Positions 25,281 through 36,947 of a DNA stretch of 64,000 nt are shown one piece after another; the stretch's first letter is position 1; every line of letters starts with the position of its first letter. The translations under genes and the position numbers were made by a program. The stretch comes from Physcia stellaris. Taxonomy: Eukaryota; Ascomycota; Lecanoromycetes; Caliciales; Physciaceae. Location: positions 1 to 64,000 of the forward strand of contig JABSSW010000027.1 of the NCBI GenBank assembly GCA_018902385.1. Direction: 5' to 3'. The notes beneath the pieces are model-generated. The model did not search any database and was not told where the DNA came from. It saw nothing but the letters and a program-made list of their open reading frames with translations.

Positions 25281-28017
25281 TTTTAATGTCGAAACGAATT
25301 TTATATCACAAATTTTTGTTAAACAAATGCAATTGTTTGAATTCAAAAAAATTGTTAAACAACATATAAAAATTGTTAACGATCGTGTAATTCAAATATA
25401 TGAATATTATGAAAACGTGCATATCATGACACGAAATAACGAAAAACATGTAAAAAAACAAAATGTTGATTTTTGAACGATTGACATGCGTGAATACGAC
25501 ATGATTTTTGAATATTCATGATTGAATGTTGTCGATTTTGACATTCGTTAACATAATCGTCGTTAATTATATCGTGATGATAATTATGAAAAATTCAAAC
25601 AAATTTCAATCAATTTTTGTTTTGCGAAAAATTCGTTGATTTAATTATAATTGTCATTGCGAATCGCGATCGTGTTTATGTCGCAATGTCATATCAAATG
25701 TTTTTTTAACACAAAATTATCAATATCGAAAACGAAATATTGTTCGTTGTGATGTTTTACAAATAAATCGCAACGATTACATTTTTGATGTTATTAAAAA
25801 AATAATCGAAATATTTTTCAAAACGTTGTCAAACAATTTGAATACGTATGATCAAATCGAACATATTATTGATTTGCAATCAAACAAAAAATCGCGTTTT
25901 GAATTTATATACAATATGTCGCATGACGAATTTATTGTTATACGCAATTATTTCGAAAAAGCGTTGACGAAAAAATGAATTCGTTTTTTCAACGCATTTG
26001 CGAAAATATTTGTGTTGTTTGTCAAAAAATCAAATGACAATTTGCGTTTATGTGTGAATTATCGAAAATTCAATGAAATTACGATCAAAAACAATTATTC
26101 ATTGTCGTTGTTGTTTGAAACGTTAAAACGTTTCGCGAATATTAAACATTTTATCAAAATAAACATTCGAAATGCGTATTATAAAATTCGTATTCGTCAA
26201 AAAAATGAATGAAAAATTGTTTTTCGTATTCGTTATAAATAATACGAATATCAAATTATGTTTTTCGATTTTGTTAACGTTTTTGTTATTTTTCAATTTT
26301 ATGTTAATGAAACATTAAAATCATACATTGACGTTTTTTGCGTGATATATTTGAATGATATGTTAATTTATTTCGAAAATAAACAACAATATTGAAAACA
26401 TATTCGTTTAATGTTCAAAACGTTATTACGTTATCGTTTGTATGTTAAATTGAAAAAATGCGAATTCAACAAAAAAAATCAATTTTTTAAATTTCGTTGT
26501 TGAACGCAATGATATTCAAATGAAACGTTCGCGTATAAACGCAATCGTCGATTGATTTGAATTCGAAAATGCAAAAATATTATGATTTTTTTAAATTTTG
26601 TTAAATTTTATAAACGTTTTGTTAAAAATTTTCGCAAATCGTAACATCATTTACGAATTTGACGCGTAATGCGAAAAAAAAAAAAAATCGTTTTTTATTT
26701 GATATGACAAAAAAATTAAAATTACGTTCAACGAATTCAAAATTAAATTCACGATTGTTTTTATTTTTACGCATTATGATTGAAAAACGAAATTACGTAT
26801 GAAAATTGATGTTTTTAATCGCGAAATAAATGATGTGTTCAATCAAAAAACAAAAACGATCAATGATATTTCATTGCGTTTTTCAATTACAAATTCAAAA
26901 ACAAAAATTAATTGAAATACGCATGACAAAAAATTGTATGCGATAATGTTTGATTTCAAAAATTGAAAACATTATTTGCAAAATAACAAACATTTCATTC
27001 GCGTTATTTTTGATCACAACAATTTTCGATATTTTATGACAATCAAAAAATTCAATGCGAAACAAATTCGTTAAATTGAAAAATTAATTGCGTTTGATTT
27101 CAATATAAAATATCGTAAAAACAAATTGAATTTTGCGAACGCGTCGTCGAAAAAATTTGATATTATAAAATCGAACGATAACGACAAAAACAACGATAAA
27201 TTTTTGTTTATTTTGCGAAACAAATTTCGCAATCAAAATTATCAATTTGATTTGCAAAACGATTAACGTGTATTTATTTCAATCAAATTTGCAACATCGA
27301 CAACGCGATTGCGTAACATTGTTACGACAAATATTCGAAATATTGTTTCGAATGAAAAAGTTTTCGATAAATATGTTTGCAAAATTTTAAACATTGTCGC
27401 ATTTCGATTTTTAATTCATCAAATTATGAAATCGAAAAAATTTTATTTGAAATTGCGAAAATCAATAATTGCGTGATTATTCAAATTACAACAAAAAAAC
27501 GTTTTTGTTGTTGAAAAACAATGACGTCAAAAATACGCAAACAAACAAAACGAATTTTCGAAATAAAATGTTGAAAAAAATAAATTGTTTCGTCGTGATT
27601 TCGCAATTTATGTGTTTGAAAATTTCGTTACAAAACAAAAAATTTTTATATAAATCATGACGATTCAAATATTGAACATTTTGCGCAAACAAAAATCGAA
27701 AATGTTGTGCAACGTAAATATTTTTGATTTGACATAATTAAAAAATAACAAATTATATACGTATTTGTTCAAATTGTCAACGAATGCGAATTCATCGACA
27801 TAAATTTTACGACGATATGATAACAATTTCGTCAAAAAAACAATTATTCGATACAATTATCATGAATTTCATTACAAATATGTTTTTTGTTAAAAAATTT
27901 TACATTGAAAAAATTAACGATTCAATATTAATATTGATAAACAAATTGACAAAATACGCAACGTACATAATAATCACAAAAACGTTAAACGCGATAAATT
28001 TTGCGAATTTGTTATAA
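25273..28017 (+). mobile_element. Pol remnants (protease, reverse transcriptase, integrase)
   Basis: The stretch 26,012-26,212 carries the LRLCVNYRKFNEITIKN box of Gypsy reverse transcriptases and the following IKINIRNAYYKIRI block (normally K-DLRxAYxxIRI). A palm-like segment (IYLNDMLIYF) lies near 26,340-26,370. The stretch 27,784-28,017 contains MRIHRHKFYDDMITISSKKQ and a following LTKYATYI block, as in the integrase linker and core. Confidence 0.75.
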
Positions 28018-30700
28018 CGAAAATTCGTATGTCGTCATGAAATGATGCGTAACATTATTTCAAATCGAAATTTTTTTTCACAAACAATTTTTGATTTATT
28101 TTGTGTTGAAATTTGAAAACGAAACGTAAATTTAACATTGTTTTTCATTCACAAACAAATAAACAAACAAAAAAACAAAATGTTGTGTTCGAACATTATT
28201 TGCGAATGTATTGTAATTTCAAACAAAATAATTGATCAAAATTGTTATTCATGACACAATTTGTTTACAATAATAACAAACATTCAAACATTGATCAAAA
28301 TTTTCAAAAATTTTGTTTGAATACGTTGCGATTTTAAACGACGATTTTGTGAACAATTTTCAAAAAAAAAACATTTGCAACAAACAAAACAAAAACGTTG
28401 CGAAACAATCGAACGCATTTAATGAATTTGTGAAAAACGATTTTCGAACAACAAATCAAATATTATAATGAAAATCATATAATGAAAAATTTTGAATTTA
28501 AAAAAAAATGTTGTTGCGTGATGTAAATATACGCACATTGCGTTTCAAAAAAAAATTGATCATAAACAATTGAATTTTTTCGAAATTGTCAAAAAAATAA
28601 ATACGCAAATTTACGAATTTGATTTGTTTAAACAATATGAATTCATACATTTTGTGTTTCATGTTTTTTTATTCGAATTTTGATATAATCGTGACGACGC
28701 AAATTCAAAATCGCAATCAATATTAATGAAAAACGAAAAAAAATGAAAAATATCGCAAATGCTAGACAAGCGCATTAAAAAATCAATTTGAATATTTTAT
28801 TGCATGAATAAATTTATCGTTATATGAAAATTCGTGAAAATCAACGTAAACATTTCGAAAATGCGAAAAACGCAATTGTCAAATTCGAAAATGCGCGCGA
28901 ATTACACAAATTTGAAAAAATTGCGAAACGTCGAAAAACAGACAAATTTAAAACGAAATCGAACGAAAAATTTTCAACAAAAAAACAAACACGTCAATTT
29001 TTAAAACTGAAAAAACGTAAACGATTCAAAAAGCAAAAATAACAATAATTGCGACGCAAAAACACAAACAATAAAATGATATTGTGAATTGTTTTTGATT
29101 ACATGCACAATTTGCATACAGCAAACAAACAACAAAACAACACGTTACAACAGAAAACAAAATTCAACACTCAACGAAAAAACACAACAACAAACAAAAT
29201 CACGCGATCATTAAATCGAAAAAACACGAAAATGTAAATTAACGCGTCAATAAATTTATCAATCAAAATTCATATCACAACAATCAAATCGATTTCGATT
29301 GCGTCATGTTAATTGTCGTCGTGTTTAATGAAATTTTGTTTATTATTGATTACGCGATTTGATTGAATCGAAATCGACGCAAAAATAAACGCGATAACAA
29401 ACGAATTTGTTTGCGATGCAAACGCAACGAAATCAACAAACGAAACAAACGCAAACGAAAACGAAAAAAAAAATAAAAAAAAAACGACGCGAAAATCGAA
29501 AAGCGAAACAAAAAAATTCGAATTTTTTTTCGAACAAGAACAAAAACAAACGAAAAAAAAAAAAGTAACAAACAAAAATGATTTTTTCAACGAATTTTGA
29601 CGTGACAATTAACGCAAATTTGCGAAAAAATCTTAATAAAAAACAACGAATTTTTTTTATGTCATTTTGTTTTATGTTAATCACGTTATGTATCAAAAAT
29701 CGTATGTTATTATTTTTCAATGTTGAAAAATCAATTTCAAATTGTCGTTATTTTTGACAACGAAAATGCGAACATTGTTTTGCAATTTGTAAAAAGCATT
29801 GTTTTTTTCACAATAATGAAAATTTTTGTTGCAAAATTCGCATTTGTTTCGTTTGTTTTCGTCAAAAAAAAAAAACGTAAACGTGTTTTGAATTATAACG
29901 AAATTTTCGAACGCAACGTTAACATTACATATGAATTGATTTTGTTACGCGTCAGATTGATATGAAACAATTATATATGTTTGTTTATTGAATTTGATTA
30001 CAATGCGATCGCGAACATCGCGATTCGAATATATGTTTGTCGTATTGATTGTATTCAACAATTCGAACGTAAAAATTTTTCAATTTAATACGCGTCAACA
30101 ACGTCATCGTTATTTACAATACATTTACAGCAAAAACAACAAATTGCGTGTTTTTGCGAAACGTAACAAACAACGACGAAAAAAAATGAAATTATGATTT
30201 ATCGCATCGTTAACATACGCATTGCATTGTCGACGTTCGAAAATCAATTTCGTCGTCATTGAAACATCATTGCGACAACATCATCATTTGCAAAAACGAT
30301 ATGATAATTGTACAAAGAACGATATATCATGTTGACATCATTGTCGCAATAATTGTTGTTATCGCAAAAACAAAAAAAAATCAAATGAAATATTTATCAT
30401 GTTATGAAATAAAAATGTTAAAAAAAAATTGAAAAAATAAATTGAAAAATTGAAATAAACATTCATCAACACACGACGCGATTTATTTCGATTCGATTTC
30501 ACAACACGAACGCGATATTTGAAATTGCATTGCATTGTTATTGTTATTGTTATTTTTATTTATTGAATTACAATGTTTCAAAATTACACGTTGAAAACAC
30601 GATGTTACATACAAAACAACGTTGTTGCGACGCATTATTGATATATTGCAAAAACATTGATATTTGACACGAAAAATCGATCATTAAAAAAAAAAACAAT

Positions 30701-30897
30701 TGTAACGAAACGAAATCGATCAAACAAACGCTAAAACATTGCGAATTTAATTGTCGCATTTCGTGCTTATATATTCGAAATTTCACGAATTTCTTTTTGT
30801 TTTTTTAGCAATTAATTTTACTATGTGTTTAACATTTATCATAACAATTCATATTATTATTCGCACATTTTAGTCACGCAGTGCTTACATTTTTACA
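30701..30897 (+). repeat. 3' LTR of plus-strand Gypsy element
   Basis: 197-bp partner of 23,460-23,656. It is followed by ACAAC, matching the ACAAT in front of the 5' LTR apart from one transition. Confidence 0.87.
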
Positions 30898-31384
30898 ACA
30901 ACAATAAAAATTCAAAAAAAAAAAACATAAATATTACATCAAAACGACGTTTGACAATTGTTGTAAATTAAATTATTCGTGAATGATTCAACAACATATT
31001 GAATTATTTATCATTTAAAACAAGTTTGTTCGGAATTTTTTAAAAAAAAATTTGCTGAGTGATTTTCAGAGTTAAAATCAAATCTGATAAGATTGCGAAA
31101 ATCTTCGCATCGAAATCAGAATTTCAATGATTTTGCATTCGTTTTGCGATTTCATCGATTTCGCATCTTAATAGCATTTGCACTTAATAAATAAAACATA
31201 CAATCGAAAATTCATTTTGAAATTTGAAGTGAGTTCTATTCAAATAATCAAAAATATCGAAAATTCATCGTTGTCGCATTGAGTTGTGATGAAAATCGCA
31301 TCATCGCATTGCAAACATTGCGAAAAATTGAATTATTCGCAAAATGCGAACACAAATTTGACAAAAACATAATTTTTCAAATTT

Positions 31385-31730
31385 CACAACTATTGCGATA
31401 ATGAGTCGATTTTTATCATTTTTGCAACGTTAAATTGCGCTCATTCTGCTTTACAACTTTGACTAGTTAATTGTATATCATGTGTGATTGTTGATTGAAA
31501 TGCAAAATGCGAAATAATTGTACAAACGACGAAACGTTGAACGAAATTTTTTCGCAAACATTTCAATTGACGATTTGACACAAATTTGACAACGACGAAA
31601 TCTTCGAAACTTCAAAACTATTGCGATAATGAGTCGATTTTAATTATTTTTACAGAGTTAAAATGCGCTGATTTTGCTTTACAATTTTGATTAGTTAATT
31701 GTAAATCATATGTGATTCTTGATTGATGTA
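31385..31730. repeat. Left subterminal direct repeats of the TIR element
   Basis: Two copies of a block starting ACTATTGCGATAATGAGTCG, then a run through GCGCTxATTxTGCTTTACAA, then TAGTTAATTGTA-ATCAT-TGTGATT, begin near 31,389 and 31,619 (about 230 bases apart). The reverse complement of the same block occurs near 32,545-32,640 and 33,950-34,095. Copies of the left pair also occur at about 45,310 and 45,541. Confidence 0.75.
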
Positions 31731-31902
31731 TAAGATGTGAAATAATTGCACGTCGCTGAAGCGTTTTGAGATGATCTTGACGTATGTTTCGATTGGAAAC
31801 GTGAATTAAATATTGATTGAATTTATCGACTTTAAGCAACGAGACTCTCGTATTGATCAGAATTCTTCTCGGTCGATCACTCGCGTTAAACGAATATACT
31901 GA

Positions 31903-32149
31903 ACATTTTTTTTTTATAGATTGTGTTCTATTTGAATATCAATCGATATTTTTAACATTTTTATATTAATTGTGAAAAAACAATCAACATTAAATCGAAA
32001 CAAATCAAACGATTTCATTTTTTTATCAAAAACGAACAATCGAAATATCGACGTGATATAAATCGACATTTTTTCGACAAAATTTTTTGTTACATGAACG
32101 TTCGAAAAAATATCGATTATAGTACACAATCTATAAAAAAATGTTCAGT
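31903..32149. repeat. Inverted-arm insert (MITE-like, about 247 bp)
   Basis: ACTGAACATTTTTTTTTTAT followed by AGATTGTGT at the left is mirrored by ACACAATCTATAAAAAAATG then TTCAGTA at the right. The 185 bases between the arms are far more AT-rich than the sequence on either side. This looks like a small insertion with its own terminal inverted repeats, or an internal palindrome of the larger element. Confidence 0.55.
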
Positions 32150-32707
32150 ATTATTCTTATTTGACTTTTTGCCGAATCAGGAAGTCAACTTTCTCGAGGC
32201 AGAAACATCAACTTTCATCGCATTTTCAACCACAGTCATTCCGTGTGCACACAGATTCATGAAACTATCAAATTGTAAAGTTAATTGAGCGCATTTCAAC
32301 GCATTAACAATCGCATTAATTCGAGCAATACTGAGTTTGTTATGAGGTTTGAAAGTAAAATGATTTTCGAGCTCGTCGAGTCTACTCCGCAAATCAGGAT
32401 TTTTTCGTTAAATTCGATGTTTTCATCAATTGAGAATTCAGATTTCCAAAGAGGAAATATATCATTGCTTATTGAGTTTAGCACGAACATCGAAATTTTT
32501 ATGATCATACAATTGCTTTGCATTTTGTACATCAAGCAACAATCACATCTGGCGTTGATCTGCTGAAGTCAAATTATAGAACAGAATAAGCGCATTTCAA
32601 CGCATCAAAAATAACGAGAATCGGTTCATTATCGCAATAGTTACGATTTATGTAAGTTATTTGATTTGCTGAAAAGTCTGTCAAAATGACTCACTTTCTG
32701 CAGAGTC

Positions 32708-32770
32708 TCATTTGTTTATTTATTTACTCATTTATCTATTTATCTATTTATTTATCTACTCATTTATTCA
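32708..32770. repeat. ATTT/ATCT tetranucleotide microsatellite
   Basis: About 60 bases of imperfect TTTA/TCTA repeats inside the TIR element. Confidence 0.85.
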
Positions 32771-34186
32771 CGCGAAATTGAAGTCTCTCAAACAGCTGCA
32801 CGTTCGTCATGAAAAGTTTTTTCGATTTCGATTTATGCAACAATGTTCGTTTTCGAAAACAAATCAACAAACACGTCAAAAAACGAGAAATTCGCGAGAA
32901 ATATCGAAAACGAATTATTTTTTCTTTTTTTTTCTTTTTTTCTTTTTTCTGTTTTCGACGATTCAAATCATTTTCACGAAAATTCTTTTTTATTGTTCGT
33001 AAACAGTTTGCTCAAAAGCATAATTTTATTCAATACACATACGATATGAACAATGTCGACAGAAATTACGATGTATCATTTTCAACTCGACGTTTTACAG
33101 AAAACATTTTTTCATTGAAGAGATCGTTGAGAGATCGACAGCTAACGTTTTGCAAGATTATTCAACATGAAATTATTGAACAAGATCGAAAGTGACTAGA
33201 AGACACGATTGACGAACATCTCGAGATTTTCGATCGCATCAAAAGATCACGATATCAAGACATTCGAAGTCATTTGCTCGATGTTTTGCAAAAAGACACT
33301 TTTCGTCGATTCGATTCATCATATTTTCAAACATTTCACGACGACAACGACGAGAACGTCGAAGCAAACATTCGTTCTTACATCGAAAATTTTCGATCAA
33401 TATTTGAATTCGAAACAAGAAAAAAATAACATCGATTGAGTGTTTCTAAAACGTTTCAAGAAACGTAAAAAATGAATCATGATTGATTTTTTCAAAAAAT
33501 CGTTCGATCATGAGATGAAATTGTTGAAGAAATCGAGAACGTTTTCAGTCATTTCACGTCTTCTGCAGGAAATACGCTCAGATTTGATCAATATTGTTGT
33601 TTTTCGCAGGAGAAACACAGATAATTTCTGTTTGCAGACGTTGTTGAAAATCATCGAGAAGAAAAATCATATTGCAGTCTTCAGAAGTCAGCATTTGTAC
33701 ATAGAATTCAGAATGACCGATATTAGAACAAATAGATTTTGATATTTTATTGCGTTATATTCAATCGAGAATCATGATATGCTTCGAAGATGTGATCAAA
33801 TGACTGCAATTTTTGCAATCATGTCTGATATCGAGACTTTCAACATGTTGATTTGCGACATTCTTTCCAGATTTGGCTAGTTCAGAGTCTATTTGGCGCT
33901 CAATCATCGAATTTATTGCGTCGTACAGTTCTTCGCATTTTGCATTCCAATCAACAATCACTTATGATTTTCAATTATTTAGTCAAAATTGTAAATCAAA
34001 ATGAGCGCATTTCAACGTCGCAAAAATAACAAAAATCGATTCATTATCGCAATAATTCTGAAATTTCGAAAATTACGTCGTTGTCAATTTTGTGTCCGTT
34101 TCGGATATTGCAATTTTATCAGATTTGGCTCTAATCCTAAGAGTTTCCGACAAAGTTTTTTTTAAAAAAACTTCCGGATCTACTTG

Positions 34187-36640
34187 TACGATAATATTGA
34201 AAAATCATTAAACGACGAAAAAACAATTTTTTTAATAATGAACATGCATATTTGATAAAACAAATTTTTTTATTTTTAAACATTATTATTCAATAATGCA
34301 TCAAAATCAAATTAAACATTTAAACAAAATATAATTTCGATACGATCAACGATTTTATTTTGAAAATGTGAAAAAATGCAAACGAATGTTTGAACGCAAC
34401 ATAAAACGATATTCGAAAATCATGAATGTATCGTAAAATTTCGAAACGCGAATCGTAAAATTATTTATTTAAAAAATATGTAAATACATTAACGTCAACA
34501 CAAATATACGATTCAATCGACATTTTTCGATTTAATGCAATTTACAAAATCAAAAACACAATGATTTCGTATTATAAATTTGAAATCATTGTCAATTTTC
34601 ATCAATTGATTGCGAAATTGTTACACAATCATGTTTTCATTCGTTTTAATTACGAAAATTTTGAATCGAAAATAAATAAATGTGTGTCAATTATTATAAT
34701 AAAAATTAACAAATGTTGTGTAATTTATTTCATTTATTGTCGATATTATAATCATCGCGATTTACGACATATTTTTTAAAATTTTCAAAAATAATTTCGA
34801 TTTTCAAATGTATATCAAAAACATATTCAATAAATTTCGTTTTGTTATAATATTTTTTGTGATCACAATCATACATTATGCGATTAAAAAATATTTTGCG
34901 AATGTTAAAAAAACAAACATAACGTTCGAAAATTTAACGATAAAAAATATGTTACGTGTTATTTCGATTTTTTACATTATTAATATACAACAAACAATTA
35001 CGAATTTTACATGTTAATTTGAAAAAATTTGAATTTTTTTATTCAAAACGAAATTTGTAAATATTTTCAAAACAAAATCAAAAATCGAATCACAATCAAC
35101 GCAAAAAACAATGAAATTTCAAAAATTATTTCATTGAAATGTAATTATTTCATCGAAACGATCAAAATTTTGCGAAACAACAAAAAAATTGTTTTACGCG
35201 TTTTTACATCAAACAATTTTTAAATTGATATTAATAATTCGAATATGATCGATGAATTCGTTAATCGAAAAATTAATATCAATTATAACAATATCATATC
35301 ATGTTTTTTGAAAAAAAAAATTTGACACGATTTCGAATTTTCGTTTTGTTTTTAAATTTTTTACAAACAATGATCACGTGACATCAATTGTCGAAAATTC
35401 GAATATCGATTTATTGAAAACAAAAAAACAACGAAAAATAAAAAAAAACAAATTTAATACGAAAACGAAACAATTGAAAAACGTGTCGAAAAATTGATAA
35501 ATCGAATTTACACATGCGATATCAATGTGTTTATTGTTCAATCATAAATAACAAAATATAAAAAACGCAAATTTTGAAATCGAATTTTCGAAAAAAATAA
35601 AATTTATCATTTTATTGAACAATAAAACGATCAAAAATGAACGTTTATGTACGATTTGAATTGATAAACATAATGTAAAAAAATAAATATACAAAACGAA
35701 AAAATATTTGAATATATTTTGCATCGAAAATTCTGATTTATCAAAACGAATGAAAATTACAATTCAATGAAAAAAAAAATTGCAAATGAATTATAAAAAA
35801 CGTTTCGAAAAATCAATAATGATGCAAAAAAATGTGATTACGAAAACGATTTAATATATATTGAATACAAATTTTGCATTTCGTGTTTGATAAAAACAAT
35901 CAATCAAAATTTAATTGATAATTTAAGACAAATCGATAAATTTGATAATAAAAATGTCGTTAATAATCATTTTAAAACAAAAAATTCAAAACATACGCGA
36001 AATGAAAAAAATAAAAAATATTTGATACGACAAAAATAATACAAATTATCAATGAATTTGATATGTAAAAAACGATTTGAATGTTCAAAACAAAAAAACG
36101 AAATAAATGAAAAAATCATCATAAAAATATAATGATTTTTTGAATGCATGATGCGCACGAACAACAATCAACAAAAAAAAACATCAATCAAAAAATATGC
36201 GAAAAAAAATGAATTTATTTAATGCGTTTTGAAACATTTTAAAACAATTCAATGTTTTTTAAATAAATTTTAAATCAACAATGAACGATTTGAAACAAAT
36301 TTCAATTGTTTAAAATTTGTTTTTGACGAAACGTTGTTGATTTGAAACAATGAAAAACAATAATTTTGACTATTTGATTAAACGATTCGAAATGAATTTC
36401 AAACGTCAAAATCAATCGAATATTTTTTTCGACGAATATATTCAAACACGTATAATCATGATATCACGAGTTAATCGATAACGATGATGAATTATTAAAA
36501 TCGAAAAAATCGATTTTGTCGATTTAACATGCAGAAAAAAAAATGCATTCAAAATTTCGCGCGAACGCGAAAAGATGCAAATCGAAATACTCAAATTTCG
36601 TGAAAACGATGACGAAATGATTTGCGCGTTGCGTAATATG
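34187..36640. other. AT-rich stretch without recognisable feature
   Basis: Strongly AT-rich decayed DNA from the right end of the TIR element to the edge of the gene-bearing half. The open stretches (34,561-34,779, 34,808-35,017, 35,029-35,223 plus; 35,967-36,167 minus) are Ile/Phe/Asn-rich, as expected by composition alone, and match no family known to me. Confidence 0.6.
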
Positions 36641-36947
36641 TGTCTGAAAAAAAAATTGAATTCTGAATAGATGAAAGTCTCATCAAAATCGATTCGCGAG
36701 TGTTTACTAATGAATCTCGCGTTGCGGTCGTACCTCGCGCTTCCCAGACATCCCAGCTAACCACCCGCTGTGCTAGGAGACTGTATCTTTGATCAAGGAA
36801 GGATCCCACTCGTATTTTCGACGAGCGGTCTTATAGAACTAAGATCTCCAATTCAGCGAGATCGTGATCCACGATTTATCAAGGGCAGCTTAAGAGAGTA
36901 GGAACCAAATCACTATTTAAGAAATCTGCATTTGTTCTAGGTTCTCA
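36641..36947. promoter_or_regulatory. Compositional border and upstream region of the sirtuin gene
   Basis: Within about 100 bases the sequence goes from AT-rich with no CpC/CpT to ordinary composition (CCTCGCGCTTCCCAGACATC appears by 36,733-36,752). The last 200 bases before the sirtuin ATG at 36,948 must hold its promoter; I see no specific motif. Confidence 0.6.

Larger units (their letters stand above)
23460..30897 (+). mobile_element. Ty3/Gypsy LTR retrotransposon, complete in outline
   Basis: Two 197-bp LTRs (23,460-23,656 and 30,701-30,897, TGTAAC...TTTACA) frame 7,438 bp. The 5-base flanks are ACAAT and ACAAC, a target-site duplication differing by one transition. On the plus strand the order is gag (24,032-25,280) with a CCHC zinc knuckle near 25,035-25,082 (CFSCHKSNHITNDFMC), a protease-like stretch (25,273-25,476), reverse transcriptase (26,012 to about 26,380), integrase (about 27,470-28,017) and a Lys-rich 3' part to 29,042. 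The outline of the element is whole but its coding part is decayed at many places. Confidence 0.85.
31021..34186. mobile_element. 3.17-kb terminal-inverted-repeat element of unknown family
   Basis: The left end (31,021 to about 31,110) and the reverse complement of the right end (about 34,098-34,186) align over some 85 bases. They share CAAGT, then a CGGAA block, an A/T palindrome of seven or more T followed by A, and the AATCTGATAA-ATTGC block. Inside are four subterminal copies of a roughly 110-base repeat, two direct at the left (about 31,385 and 31,615) and two inverted at the right (about 32,545-32,640 and 33,950-34,095). A left-end fragment recurs at 44,943. The right end is followed by TA. 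The copy at 44,943 is preceded by TA, so a TA target site is possible, but the left flank here is AA. The interior has interrupted open stretches, for example 32,809-33,427 on the plus strand (acidic and helix-rich near 33,200-33,420), that I cannot assign to a transposase family. It is less AT-rich than its surroundings, so it arrived later or was mutated less. Confidence 0.7.
1..36640. other. AT-rich, transposon-filled compartment with RIP-like decay
   Basis: This stretch is overwhelmingly A and T and contains no intact host gene that I can find. What C and G remains sits almost only in CpA/TpG and CpG steps; CpT, CpC, ApG and GpG are nearly absent. In the first 180 bases all 18 Cs are followed by A (10) or G (8). 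Recognisable reverse transcriptase, integrase and gag-like stretches show it is a pile of retroelements. Composition changes abruptly to normal near 36,640-36,720. Repeat-induced point mutation (RIP) is the established explanation for such blocks in ascomycetes, but the context seen here is not the classical CpA one. A centromeric or subtelomeric location is possible but cannot be decided from this window. Confidence 0.93.

Noticed and set aside
29309-29720. Phe- and Arg-rich minus-strand frames as membrane-protein genes
   Set aside because: They lie inside the plus-strand Gypsy element and their composition follows from A-rich DNA on the opposite strand.
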